Below are positions 11,395 to 23,176 of a DNA stretch of 64,000 nt, piece after piece. The stretch covers positions 558,001 through 622,000 of the forward strand of contig RCTD01000015.1 of NCBI GenBank assembly GCA_014898415.1, read 5' to 3'. This DNA is from Stromatinia cepivora (Eukaryota; Ascomycota; Leotiomycetes; Helotiales; Sclerotiniaceae). Numbering within the stretch: position 1 is the first letter of the stretch; the number at the start of each line of letters is the position of its first letter. Both the position numbers and the translations under genes were made by a program. Under the pieces are notes generated by a model. That model worked only from the letters and a program-made list of their open reading frames with translations, searched no databases and had not been told where the DNA came from.

Positions 11395-11632
11395 AATATA
11401 TAGACAAAAGTAGTCTAGGCATTAGAAACATTCTCGGGTGTATTCATATCATTTGCGATTGGATTAGGCCAGCAGAAAGGAGGGTTCTTATCGAGAATTT
11501 TCAGATGGAAAATAACTGGGCCGTGACTTCGCGAAAACTAGATGGAACAAACATAACATTTGGGTGGGTATGTAATAAAGCATGGGACCCCACACCCCTC
11601 CTCTCTTCAACCCCAGCTTCCATCCCCAACAA
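11395..11632. promoter_or_regulatory. Putative divergent promoter, array module 10
   Basis: The minus-strand CTATATATTG near 11395-11404 is weak. The plus-strand TAATAAAG (11573-11580) is followed by a strong C- and CT-rich tract at 11586-11632, within DNA that is otherwise purine-rich. Short frames here follow from that tract. Confidence 0.3.
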
Positions 11633-12036
11633 TGCTGTAAAATGAAATTGAAAATACTGATATCCGACCTGAAGTTCGGCACTAGTCAATAGCGTCTAGG
11701 AGAATATTTATGAGGCTTAGATTCGATTGTGTATAAGAAAGGGAAACGTGATAGAGGAGATGATTATGTATGAGAATATCGATAACGGAGTTGACAAGAC
11801 GATCATAGAAAGTTCGACAATAAGTGGCGACAATGATAATACTGCATCAATATCGATTAGACACTGGAAAGTAAAAGAGAAAGGGAAAGTAAGAAGTGTG
11901 AAAACGGAAAGTGACTATGCATGTTATAAGTGTGGCTCCTGGCCTCGGACCAACAAGCTTGTTCCCGATCTATGGTTTGCGAGAAATAGTCTCCTAATAT
12001 ATTATGATATTTAATTCAGTCAAAGAAAGTGATTAT

Positions 12037-12150
12037 TTTATAGTAGGAAGGTGAGTAATATATGAATGTGAGGTGCTAAGAGGGAATAGCGGTATGCAGT
12101 TCCTGAGCTGTGTCAGTCTTGCAGGTTATTCGGGTAGATAAACTATATAA
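12037..12150. promoter_or_regulatory. Putative divergent promoter, array module 11
   Basis: The minus-strand CTATAAAATA (12034-12043) leads into ATCACTTTCTTTGACTG. The plus-strand TATATAA (12144-12150) is followed by CTTCGCTGTCTTCATCC. Confidence 0.35.
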
Positions 12151-12733
12151 GACACTTCGCTGTCTTCATCCAAACATCATTGCACAAGAAATCAAAAGTC
12201 AAGTAGTTAAATGGTTCAGTGAGAGTGAAATAGTGTTTGATTGATTCACGAGTCACTTTCGAGCCCTTTGCGTAGAGTTCAAGGCAAGGAACGAAGATAA
12301 AGATCAACCAACTCTTAATATACGAGGGAATGGCAATAGAGAAGTGCGAGAAATAGTAAGGAGCAGAAGCAAGAGACGACATCAAATATTGAGGAATTAT
12401 GATGTAATGTTGATAAAAACAAAAATTCACATGAGAACAATTTTCGGGACTAGTAATAGCGGTAGTAAGGGCGGATAATGACTCACGAGACCAATGACAA
12501 CAAGCGACAAACGACGAGAGTTCTTCAAAGCGATGATATCTCGGTATGTGAAATTGATAACCTACTCCAGTTCAGATCACAAAGATCATTATAGCGCTCG
12601 GGACTGTAACTCATAAAGTGTAAAACCGTGAGCGCGCGGTAATGAGGCAGCAAGCGGCAAGTTTTCCTGTGCTACTAGTTCGTACAGTCGTAAAATATGA
12701 GATACAAAATGTAAGACTACAATATTACGGGGC

Positions 12734-12869
12734 TTTATATATAGATGATGCTAAAGTCTTCTCGCATCTATTACTTGATATGGAATAGCTAGCTATATGT
12801 AGAAATACACAGGAAAGAGAAATTGCCGGACCCTTAGCTTCGGTAGACTCATTGAGAGGGTATATAAAG
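12734..12869. promoter_or_regulatory. Putative divergent promoter, array module 12
   Basis: The minus-strand CTATATATAAAG (12733-12744) has only a weak CT tract. The plus-strand TATATAAAG (12861-12869) is followed by GACTTCTACTTTCTATCAGC. Confidence 0.35.
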
Positions 12870-14900
12870 GAACTAGACTTCTACTTTCTATCAGCAAGAA
12901 GCTGTAGTCGGGAAATAAATCAAGCTGTAATGTTGGTATGCATAATTGATATTCTACTTGAATATAGTATTCCTGTTGCCGTCTAAAGTGGGGAAAACAT
13001 GATTAGCTTGAGTAGTGACTGTAAAACTTATGTAATAGCCAAAGATGGTAGTGATTTTATTAAGAGATCGATAAGAATAGCTGATGACAATGTAAACTGA
13101 TTTGACAAAAATTGTTATGTTCATATACTTTAATAAAGCAGGAACTTGTACCCAGTTCTCACAAACAGAAAAATACTCAGATAGGAAGATCCAACTCCGA
13201 ACCAGAAGTAACTCACGGGTACCAGAATCCTAGATTCCTACCAGCTTTGTCGCAAATTCTTCAGTTTCTAATAGAAGAATAGCACCAGGACTTCTTTTAT
13301 TGTAGGTCACTTTCGGGATGGTTATTAGTACTCTAACCCACAATAAAAGAGACATCACTAGCAGACCCTAAATCTCATCTCTAAGAAATAAGGTGGGGGG
13401 AAATGCAGTAATAACATATAAATAACACCTAATAATCCTCTGTAATCTTACAATCATCAAAAATTGAACCCTCAAGAATTGTATCAAGGGAGCCTTGACC
13501 TTTACATACTGAGGGCAATATTATAGGAAACTAATGATGATGTTCCTGTATTAGTTGTGGTAGTATTTTGATGAAAGAATACAAGTGCATACATTGGATT
13601 CGAATAGAGGGTGAAGCACATGATAATATGATAATGAAGGAAGAGAATGGACGACAACCATATTCCTATCCCCAAAACTATTTACCTATCAACAGTATAA
13701 GACAAGATAACTTTATAATTGTACCAGTATATCCCAAAGCACTAAACATGATCCTCTACGTTCCAATAGAATCTTGATGACAATTATGCAGAAAGACTCC
13801 CTAGACATAAATTTACACTTTCACATTAAAAATCTCACAGGAACTATAAAATACCGCGATCTCTTCGAGAAAGGGTTCTTCAAAGATTGAGAAAGACTGG
13901 AAAGACAAGATCAAAAAGGACCGAAAGACACCTTTGGTGTAGACTCAAGGTCCCTTTTCTTATGTACTGTATAAATTCATGATCGTTCTGTAAAGAAAGT
14001 CCCAAGGGCCCAAGTCAATCAACTTATTGGCAAATAACAAATCTGATAACGGCAACCATCCTTCCGGTATGGCAATAATGTATAGAGACTGGCAGTAGAG
14101 ATATTTAGCTCGTGATCTGGAGTATGAGCTTGAAATAGATAGTTTTCCTCAATAGTTTTTTTTAAACTCGCTGGAGTTAAGAATGAGAGACGCATATCTG
14201 TGATAGCGCTGCACTACGCCCATAATATCTAATGCACAGGTTTCACAGACACAGGTTGAATTTACAGAATTGGTGAACAGGGCCCCTTTTATAGATTTAG
14301 TTAACGAATTTATTTGGTTATTTCTAGCAAAGCAACATTGTGGTGCGGATCGGTTTTCTGGAGACACTTGACGAAACGTGATAAAAGGATGTGGTAGAAT
14401 CCCAATTTCTTTGATACAAGAAGCCCCCTCAACTTGACACCTATGAATTAAGAGTTTTGATAACCTTCAATCGCAAAAAAAAGAGGCGTGATAATTTAAA
14501 GTATTGTGGCAGTCCAAGAGTTATGTTGCGTTTACCCCCGGATTCTTGGGTGATGACTCAATAGAGGAAGTTCACTGTTATATTCATCGACAACAAAGTA
14601 GAAACAGTGATGGGAATTATTTAGTAATGACAACAGGTCAAAATAAGCCGAGGGCAGTAAAACAGTTCGGGAAAATCAACAGGCTGGAACGGAATCTTTT
14701 TCAAGATTTGTGCTCAGTTGTGACTAAAGGACTTTGGGAAGCAGGGCACCTTTGAGAATCGCCCACCCTCCATTATTTTGCGTGCACACATCAAACTCGA
14801 ATGAGCGGAGAATTATATAGAAAGCATGATAGATGAAACTTAATCGTTCTAGTATAGACAGTGAGTTCTATGCGATGAGGCCTTCTTACTGGCTGATTGT

Positions 14901-16183
14901 TTAGATCAAAACTCCACCCTTTGTGCTCATCTCGAGTATATTTAGGAAACTTGAGAGATCATGGCTAGCCATAGCTGAAGGGAGAAAGCATTCCAAAAAT
15001 GCAGGTGCGTCTAAAACCCCAGCAGGAAAACTGCCTCTCCGAATTCATTCTCGATCTTTGCTGAACGCTCGGGTGCCCCCAGCCCCCTCCCCAAAAAAAC
15101 ACCCCCGCCTGTTTGATATTTATGGGTGACAGTTTGCCTAGGTTGTTGGCGATGTGACAATGATTGAGGTCGGCAACAATGATGGTCTTGACCAAGTACA
15201 GCAGGATATAATCTTCTAATGCTCAAAATCAGGTGTGGAAACGAAGGCCGAGATCTCAAAATGGTGATGAGCGACACAAGAGGTGCGAATGGATAGACTC
15301 GAACTCGGTAGCTGAGTGTTCAAAAACTGCTTGACCGAGTCTAGTTACAAAGCGAGGAACAATAAACTCTCTTTGAATGGGGGCACTATATGGGAACTAA
15401 AGCGAGACAATTTTCTACCAGAGATCAATGACAATATCTGGGCTGGTAAGGGCATAACAAGATAGCAAACGTTTGCCTAGCAATGTAGAAGAAGTCCTTC
15501 AATTTCCTCATCCTTCTCCAACATGCAATAAGAACACGATGGTCAAATGCTTTATGCTTGGTCAATTTGTCCTCATACTCATGGACAAATGTATTGATAA
15601 ATAAAAACTCAATTATAAGACAATTAATGCCGTATTGCACGACTCCAGTTGGAAATATCAAAGTCCCCGTTTTATCCGACAATGATAACTGACGCATTGG
15701 CGTCCCTACGTCATCCGGGTAGCTCTCAAAGTACGCGGAGAAATATTATACCCCTCCAAAACAGGTAAATATGAAGATATACTTATCCTCACGATACAAA
15801 CATCCTCATGATGGCTGAAGGATGAAATAGGCTTGAAAACATCATTTCCTTGTGAAACACACGTGTAAAAAGGATTGGGATTCAGTTTGAACATTGAACA
15901 ATCCGTTTCTCCGAGCAAAATAAGGCATCAGTCTCATATATTTTAAGGCCACAAATAATTAATTATAAGTCCGAAAGGTTCCGATATCCTAGCGTCAAAA
16001 GTTTTAAGTTTTTATGAACATTCAAAGTCGTTTTTCTTTCTAATCAATATTCATTCAATTGACCACCTTATCTTCTCTCCACCAACGAGATATATTTTTC
16101 TGTCTTTTCCTTCTCTTCGTAGAAGAAGTACCTACCTAATAATCCCACCTCTCCTCGCAATCCTTTTTTTATAGATAATCATC
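14901..16183. other. Intergenic, upstream of the phosphate carrier
   Basis: No gene is supported. A C-rich patch lies at about 15073-15112. The last 150 bp before the phosphate carrier ATG are CT-rich (for example TTTTCTGTCTTTTCCTTCTC), consistent with its promoter and leader. Confidence 0.6.
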
Positions 16184-17361
16184 ATGGTTGGCTCTACTGG
16201 TTCAACAAAGGTGGATGCAGTCGTCCAACAGGTCGCTGCTAACACCCCAGAGAAGCTCAGCGGTTTCGCACTTTACTCCAGATTTGCTTTGGCAGGTGCT
16301 GTCTGTTGTTCAGTTACCCACGGTGGTCTTACTCCCGTTGATGTGTACGTATTAAAATTATCATGGAGTTTTGCGCAATTCAAAGAATTCGATATAAGTG
16401 GGAGAGATATGTAATGATGATGCACTAACATGAATTTTTCTTCATAGCGTCAAGACCAGAATTCAACTCGACCCCGTCACATATAACAGAGGACTTATTG
16501 GTGGATTCAGACAAGTTATTGCGAATGAGGGTGCTTCTGCTCTTTTGACCGGTGCTGGACCAACTTTCGCCGGTTATTTCCTTCAAGGCGCATTCAAATT
16601 CGGTGGTTATGAATTGTTCAAGCAACAAGCTATTAACTTGATCGGTTATGAAAATGCCGTTAACAACAAGACCGCTGTCTACTTGGCTTCATCTGCTACC
16701 GCAGAATTCTTCGCTGATATCGCTCTTTGCCCTCTTGAGGCTACCCGTATTCGTTTGGTTTCTGACCCAACATATGCCAATGGTCTCATTGGTGGTTTCT
16801 CCAAGATGTTGAAGAATGAAGGTGTTGGTGCTTTCTACGCTGGTTTCGGCCCAATCTTGTTCAAGCAGTAAGTTTGATGTCTTTCGACATGTCATTACTA
16901 TGCTAATATTCAAAAAGAGTTCCATATACCATGGCCAAGTTCGTCGTTTACGAGAAGGTTGTTGAGGCTATCTACGCCAAGGTCGACAAATCTAAGGCTT
17001 CCGATGGAATGCAAACCACCATTAACTTGGGATCCGGTCTTATTGCTGGAATGGCTGCTGCCGTTGTTTCACAACCAGCTGATACCATGTTGTCAAAGAT
17101 TAACAAGACCAAGGGTCTTCCAGGAGAGGGCACTACTTCCCGATTGATTAAGATTGGTAGAGAACTTGGTTTCAGAGGTTCATACACTGGTATTGGTGCT
17201 CGTCTTGCTATGGTTGGTGCTATTACTGCTGGTGAGTAGCCTCGTTTTTTCTCTTGCTCGTACTTCATTCACTAATAATTCCTACAGGTCAATTCGCTAT
17301 CTACGGTGATATCAAGAAGGCATTGGGTGCTACTGGTGGTGTCGACTTGGCTGTTAAATAA
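16184..17361 (+). CDS. Mitochondrial phosphate carrier (Mir1/PiC type)
   Basis: This inner-membrane carrier brings inorganic phosphate into the matrix for ATP synthesis. Four exons join cleanly: 16184-16344, 16448-16867, 16918-17231 and 17288-17361, giving 322 residues, the normal size. The first carrier repeat reads [13 protein letters not shown] across the exon 1-2 join. The second contains [12 protein letters not shown], and the third [23 protein letters not shown] and [17 protein letters not shown] motifs are characteristic of phosphate carriers rather than other family members. Introns are 103, 50 and 56 nt. The gene follows the ADP/ATP carrier gene on the same strand with only gene-free DNA between, and their products cooperate functionally. 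A CT-rich leader precedes the ATG. Confidence 0.94.
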
Positions 17362-20244
17362 GCGATTGTATAAAAGCAGTTGTTGAAAGGGTACGGAATC
17401 ATCGGACATCGTTTAGCCAACCCGGGGTTATATGCATACATTTGATTGTTCCAGCAAACCTTTCTTCCTCGTCTTCAAAAAATTACTCCGGTCTGTCTTT
17501 TTTTTTTTAGAGAAGAATAGACTAGATGACGGACTGGAACTTTAGAAGAAGATAGAGAAGGGAAGGAAATACTTTTCATGGCGTCTGTTTGTATAATAGA
17601 GACTTGCTCTCCAATAGAATAGATGACAATTGGATGTGGTTTATGTTGATCAGTTTTGCTATTTGATGTTGAGGGTGAAAGTGAAGGAGAGGGGCACGAG
17701 TCGGTGATGGTGATGGTGATGTAGGACAGGACTCTGCCCTCTATTATTTGCTTCTTCTCTTTCATGATCCAGATAATGTGCAGTCAATACAAATTCGCCT
17801 GACAATTAGTGTTTCTGACTTGAGCAGCGGTTCAAACCATCATGAGGATGGAAGGGATGTACTAGGTACCTATATAGGAGGAGAATTTTGAAAGTTTCTC
17901 AAGGTTTACTTACCTCTTAGATATTCACTAGGTGGGTAGGTAGCTAGGTATGTGATGATTTGATTTCTTGAAATCTCATCCGAAGAAGTTGGGGTTGAGA
18001 TATAGAGATGTCTGATAGGTTGGTTGACTTTTTATCGGGAGGGGGGGGGAGTGGGGGGGTTGTATATGAGATTTGAGATTTGGGGTGTTTGTTTTCTTAG
18101 AGTTCTTGTTATTGGGAATCTTGGGATTTGTTGGGTATTTGGGGTGCTGTACTGCTGGAATTTTTGTATTTAGGGTTCTTTGGTTTGGATCCTTTGGTTT
18201 GGATTCTTTGGTTTGGATTCTTTGGTTTGGATTCTTTGGTTTGGATTCTTTGGTTTGGATTCTTTGGTTTGGATTCTTTGGTTTGGATTCTTTGGTTTGG
18301 ATTCTTTGGTTTGGATTCTTTGGTTTGGATTCTTTGGTTTGGATTTTATATTTCTTTATTCTGGAGTAGAATATAATAGTGTGAAGTGTAAAGTGTAGCT
18401 TTGAATGGATGGAATTTTGAGTGAGGGGGGCTTTTGCCGGGAAGAGTTATTATTCCGAAGAAATATGTTTCGGATATTTAATAGAGATCTACTTAGATCT
18501 AATATAAACTCTAGTAATATATTGAGGCTAGAGTTAATTTATATATATATATATATAACAAAAATTCTATATACTTTCATCCGAGGTAAAAATGTGACGT
18601 CAGTGGATTGATCTCAGATATTTTGATTAGAATAAAAGACAATTAATACCATGGTATAGTGTTAATTAAGAGGATTTTGGGAGAAAAAAAAGTTTGGTTG
18701 TGTATACGTATTCATATCTGAGCTGTGAAGGATATTGTAAGATTAAGTCTTACACGGCTATTTTAGTTAGGAAGTTTGTACCCCGAATCCTTTCCGAAGA
18801 TGGAGATATGTGATGTTTTTCTATATTCTTATTTTATCTTGTGTAGGGAGTGTTTGCAGCGTGCGGTTGGTTTGGGATATTGGGTTGACTTTGATATTGG
18901 ATTTGTTTGGATGGGAATGTCTTATTGAGATATTGATATAGTACCTAGCTTATACAATGCCAAATAAAAAGAACATTCATTGTCCGCCTGGAAGGAAATC
19001 TACACCTTGTGCTGAGGAAATGAACCATTGTGGTGATATTTGAAGATGTGTATTCCTGTTTTAATATCATGAGAGGACTTCTCAAGGGCTAAGCGGATGC
19101 GGTTGAATAGAGGATGATCTGAGGAAGTTTCGGAATGACGCTTTCTAAATTTGTGAGCTTATGATGGAGCTTTGGATGTTTTAGGAAGCTTCTCGAGAGA
19201 TTGATTTGGGATGGGATATGAGATGCTCAGGTAGATACCGTGAATGTTGAGGTTGGAAAGCTGGTGGTTGGGAGAGCTTGAAGCATCTTTTGTGCATAGA
19301 TTTGGTACATATTAAGGACTTCTTGCACAATGATTACTTATCAATAATCCTCATACCCATCACCACCGTAACGAATCTACCACCCCTCCGGATAGGTAAC
19401 TAAAGACTGAGCCGCGGTCCTGCCGGATTACTGCATGCGCATGAAAACGTAATACAGCGCCTAATACATACGAGGAAGAAGTACAGCATTCATCAAATAT
19501 CTCACGGCATAATCATTTACTTGTAAGTTGTGGACTTGACGAACAGATGGTTACCGCGGGGACATGATATGTATCCATTTATCTTATATCTCTTCCTGAA
19601 TGAACACACCCGCTCTATTTTGTATTGTTCCCAATTGTAAACAAAATATCTTGGCAGGGGATAATGCTTGAAAATGTTTGAAAATGCTTGATTTACAGAG
19701 GACGGAAAAGAGATGAGAGATGACGCAGATAACATGGATTTCCACAATTCCAAAATATGATTCGATCGGACATTTATTTGAACGATTAATTCAACCAATT
19801 AGATACTTGGATTCATATATATTGTCAACAAGCTAAGCTTTTGTGCCAGGGCTCCAGAAACGGTTGGAGCTTGTATCCCTGAAAGAGGGGCAGAAACCTC
19901 ATCAGTTGCTGTGAATTGAGAAATCGAGAGGGATCTCCCCACTATATTACGAGTATTCCGGTATTCCAGTATTGGAACACTCGAGTACCAACATTCACTA
20001 TCTATCTAGTACATGAGTAACATGATTTTATTGATTACTCTTTTCAATTTTGTCTTCTGCTCAGATTCATCATCTTCCTCTTCTTCTTTCTCATACCTCC
20101 AATTTTATACTCCCTTCTCTTCTCATCTTCCTAAACCGCACATCAACGCACATTAAATCAACAACTTCATAAACCTCAATTCATATATCAACAACAATAA
20201 CCTCAATTAACGTCCTTACTTCAACCACAAAAACAACCGCAATC
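17362..20244. other. Intergenic between phosphate carrier and glutamate decarboxylase
   Basis: No gene is supported. The stretch holds a 14-bp minisatellite (18179-18346), a G-run patch near 18041-18060, a (TA)n run near 18540-18557 and three copies of a TTGAAAATG-type word at 19668-19691. The last 200 bp are CT-rich and then CA-rich, as in a fungal leader. Confidence 0.6.
18179..18346. repeat. 14-bp minisatellite, 12 copies
   Basis: The unit TTTGGTTTGGATTC is repeated twelve times head to tail; the first and last copies each differ at the end. Because 14 is not a multiple of three, all three frames stay open and give Leu-Trp-Phe-Gly-rich frames that are not genes. Confidence 0.95.
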
Positions 20245-22220
20245 ATGGTTCACCTTTCACAAATCCCCAGCGAGGCAAAAGTCTCCGCTCCTCTCGTCGA
20301 GGGCTTGGAGAAACTTACAATGGCTGCTTCGAGCGAGGAGGATGCTTTCACTACTAGTGTCTATGGTTCGAAATTTGCGGCCGAGGATCTTCCCCGACAT
20401 GAAATGCCGGAGGGTGAAATGCCCAAGGAGGTGTGTGCTATAATGCTCTTTGAAGGGTTCTGAGGAAGTGTGGAAGTTGGGATTTGAACGATAGCTAATT
20501 TTCTGCGAATTCATAGGTTGCGTATCGTATGATTAAAGATGATTTATCTCTTGATGGAAATCCTATGCTTAAGTAGGTTTAAATCTCCCTTCTATTGTGG
20601 CACATACTGATTTTTTATAGCTTGGCTTCTTTTGTTACTAGTGAGTCTATTAATGATCTATTTGAAGTAGAATTTAAATCACCATCTTTGCGTCTAACAA
20701 CCATCAGCGTATATGGAAAAAGAAGTAGAAGATCTCATGACAGAAAGTTTCAGCAAAAACTTCATAGGTAAATTATTCCCACGCTTTCATTACTCCACAC
20801 TCATGCTAACCCATTAAACCAGACTACGAAGAATACCCTCAAAGTGCCGATATCCAAAACCGATGTGTCTCCATGATCGGTCGTCTATTCAACGCTCCTA
20901 CAAATGAAGAAGATGATGCCGCTGTTGGAACTTCGACCGTTGGATCTTCCGAAGCTATCATGTTGGCAGTTTTGGCCATGAAGAAACGTTGGAAGAATGC
21001 TCGGATTGCGGCTGGAAAACCTACTGATAATCCTAATATTGTTATGTCTTCTGCTGTTCAGGTTTGTTGGGAAAAGGCAGCGAGATATTTTGAGGTTGAG
21101 GAGAAATATGTTTATTGTACTCCCGATAGATATGTTATTGATCCCGAGGAGACGGTTAATTTGGTGGATGAGAATACTATTGGTATTTGTGTCATCTTGG
21201 GGACGACTTATACTGGTGGTAAGTCTGCTTCTTCTTGCTTTCACACCTAATTCAGTCCTCCCCCTACTTACCCCCTCTTTTCCTCCGAAATCTCTCTTTG
21301 ACAGAACATTACTGATTCCCCATTCTGGGATGTAGAGTATGAGGATGCTAAAGCTGTTAATGATCTGTTGATTAAGAAGAACATTGATACTGTTATTCAT
21401 ATCGACGCAGCGTCTGGTGGATTCGTGGCGCCATTCGTTTGTCCTGATTTGGAGTGGGATTTCAGATTAGAAAAGGTTGTTTCCATTAACACCAGTGGTC
21501 ACAAGTATGTTTGATTTACCTTCGATTGCCCTTGAAAATGGCTGACACATTCCCAGGTATGGATTAGTCTATCCTGGTGTTGGTTGGATTGTCTGGAGAG
21601 CACCAGAATACCTTCCAAAGGAGCTAGTCTTCAACATTAATTATCTTGGGGCTGATCAAGCTTCTTTCACTCTTAACTTTTCCAAGGGTGCTTCTCAAGT
21701 TATCGCTCAATATTATCAACTCATTCGTCTTGGTAAGAAGGGTTACCGTTCTATCATGAACAATTTGACCAGAACCGCCGATTACCTCTCCGATTCTCTT
21801 GAACAACTCGCATTCATCATCATGTCTCAAAAGAATGGCCGAGGTCTCCCACTTGTTGCCTTCCGTATCGACCCCAAATCCGATAAACACTACGATGAGT
21901 TTGCAATTGCTCATCAACTTCGGCAACGCGGATGGGTTGTTCCAGCATATACCATGGCACCCAAGACGGAAAATCTCAAGATGTTACGTGTAGTTGTCCG
22001 TGAGGATTTCAGCAAATCTAGATGCGATCAATTGTTGAATGACATCAAGCTGTGCTGCAGTGTCTTGGATGAGATGGACAAGGAATCGATTAAGAAGAAC
22101 CAAGAATATATCAAGATGCATTCTACTCATGTTAGAAAGAGCAAGCATAATCATCCTCATTACAAAAATGAGAAGCATAGCTTGCAGGGAAAGACTGGAA
22201 AGACTCATGCTATTTGTTAA
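20245..22220 (+). CDS. Glutamate decarboxylase
   Basis: This PLP enzyme converts glutamate to GABA and CO2, the first step of the GABA shunt, probably in the cytosol. Seven exons join in frame: 20245-20430, 20517-20572, 20621-20640, 20708-20767, 20823-21218, 21336-21504 and 21557-22220. The product is 516 residues. The PLP-binding lysine is in NTSGHKYGLVYPG at about residue 296, its codon split by the last intron. Other family marks are [14 protein letters not shown] (cofactor phosphate region) and [13 protein letters not shown]. The tail is Lys- and His-rich and ends in KTHAIC. Exon 3 is only 20 nt, so simple frame searches miss the first third of the protein. The leader is long and CT-rich. 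Family assignment is secure. Confidence 0.94.
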
Positions 22221-23176
22221 TTCGGTGATGGTTGGTGGATTTTGAATGGCCTGGGCTTGGGATGAGTATCAAAGGTATTTGAAGGATGGGTTGATGAAAA
22301 TATGAATGAAATGATGGATTGATTGATGGTTAGAAACATGAAAATGGAAGATGGATGATGAATTGATGACCCCTTAATGGGAAACGATAAATACGTGGAT
22401 TTTTAGTTAAATTTTATAAGTAATTTAAATAGATACGAAGTATTCCATGATGCCAACTACAATTACTCGTAAGATTTTAAATTTGTAAATGATTCGCGAA
22501 TGTCTGCCAATCCAGGCTATAATGCTGATCCGTAAGACTATCCCTAGGGACTACCCCGGAATTTGATCGGCACTTTAATGCCTGTAATATTTGAGGTGTC
22601 GAATCCACTACATGCTGGTTGGTACAAGGTAAGACCGGAAAATCAATTAAGAACGGGATTTTGCCTCATCTTGCATTTGGTGTTCAACGGTCGGTCGGCG
22701 CTCACAGGTTTCGCTCAATTTATTTCATTTTTCATTTACGATTACACCAGTGGTTTTAGAGCGAAAGTCTGATTTTAAAGAGGGCGCGGTGTGCTCGAAG
22801 ATTACCAAGGGAAAGGGTTATCCCAACTAGGTTGCGGTTCGCATGATACATTTGTCAGAGAGAATAGAGCGCAAAATAGGAAAGGAAGGAGAGATACACA
22901 GTGATTTGGGGGAAGGCTAGAAGAATAAACCGGCTGGACGGGACGGGAGGGCACGAACCGATAAAACGGGTCGAGGCAAGACGATTCCAGACCAGATGAG
23001 ATAAACCAGGCGAACCAACAGAGAAAAGAAAAAAAAAAGGCGGATGATGTGAATGAGGATTGGGTTTTACTACGCTTGAGATTTGCGCAAATCGAAGCGG
23101 TAGAGATACTGGGCGACACTGTGAGGACTAGTAAGGATATTTTTGAGGTCGAAAAAGTAAGAGCCGCAGAGGAGAT
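22221..23176. other. Intergenic before the first Zn2Cys6 gene
   Basis: No gene is supported. The minus strand is open over parts of 22802-23251, but that frame is Ser-rich and overlaps the start of the regulator gene. A purine-rich tract precedes the regulator ATG. Confidence 0.55.

Larger units (their letters stand above)
5700..14900. repeat. Diverged tandem array (~580 bp unit) of divergent TATA modules, no ORFs
   Basis: This 9-kb stretch lacks any convincing coding frame but is not featureless. Minus-strand TATA boxes (seen as TTTATA on the plus strand) occur near 6103, 6695, 7273, 7843, 8983, 9625, 10274, 10865, 11395, 12037, 12734, 13295, 14287 and 14812. Most gaps are 525-700 bp, and two are about twice the unit. 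The decamer TATAGGAGAG recurs exactly at 6105, 6697, 7275 and 7849, and as TATATGAGAG at 8983. A plus-strand TATA box follows most of these after 90-290 bp. To the left of the minus boxes the minus strand is CT-rich, and to the right of the plus boxes the plus strand is CT-rich, as in fungal core promoters. The rest of each unit has diverged too far to align by eye. It could be an old array scrambled by point mutation or a set of non-coding transcription units. Confidence 0.5.

Noticed and set aside
18179..18346. CRISPR-like array
   Set aside because: The repeats are contiguous with no spacers, and the genome is eukaryotic.
18073..18398. Three overlapping plus frames rich in Leu, Trp, Phe and Gly
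   Set aside because: All come from the 14-bp minisatellite, which stays open in every frame.
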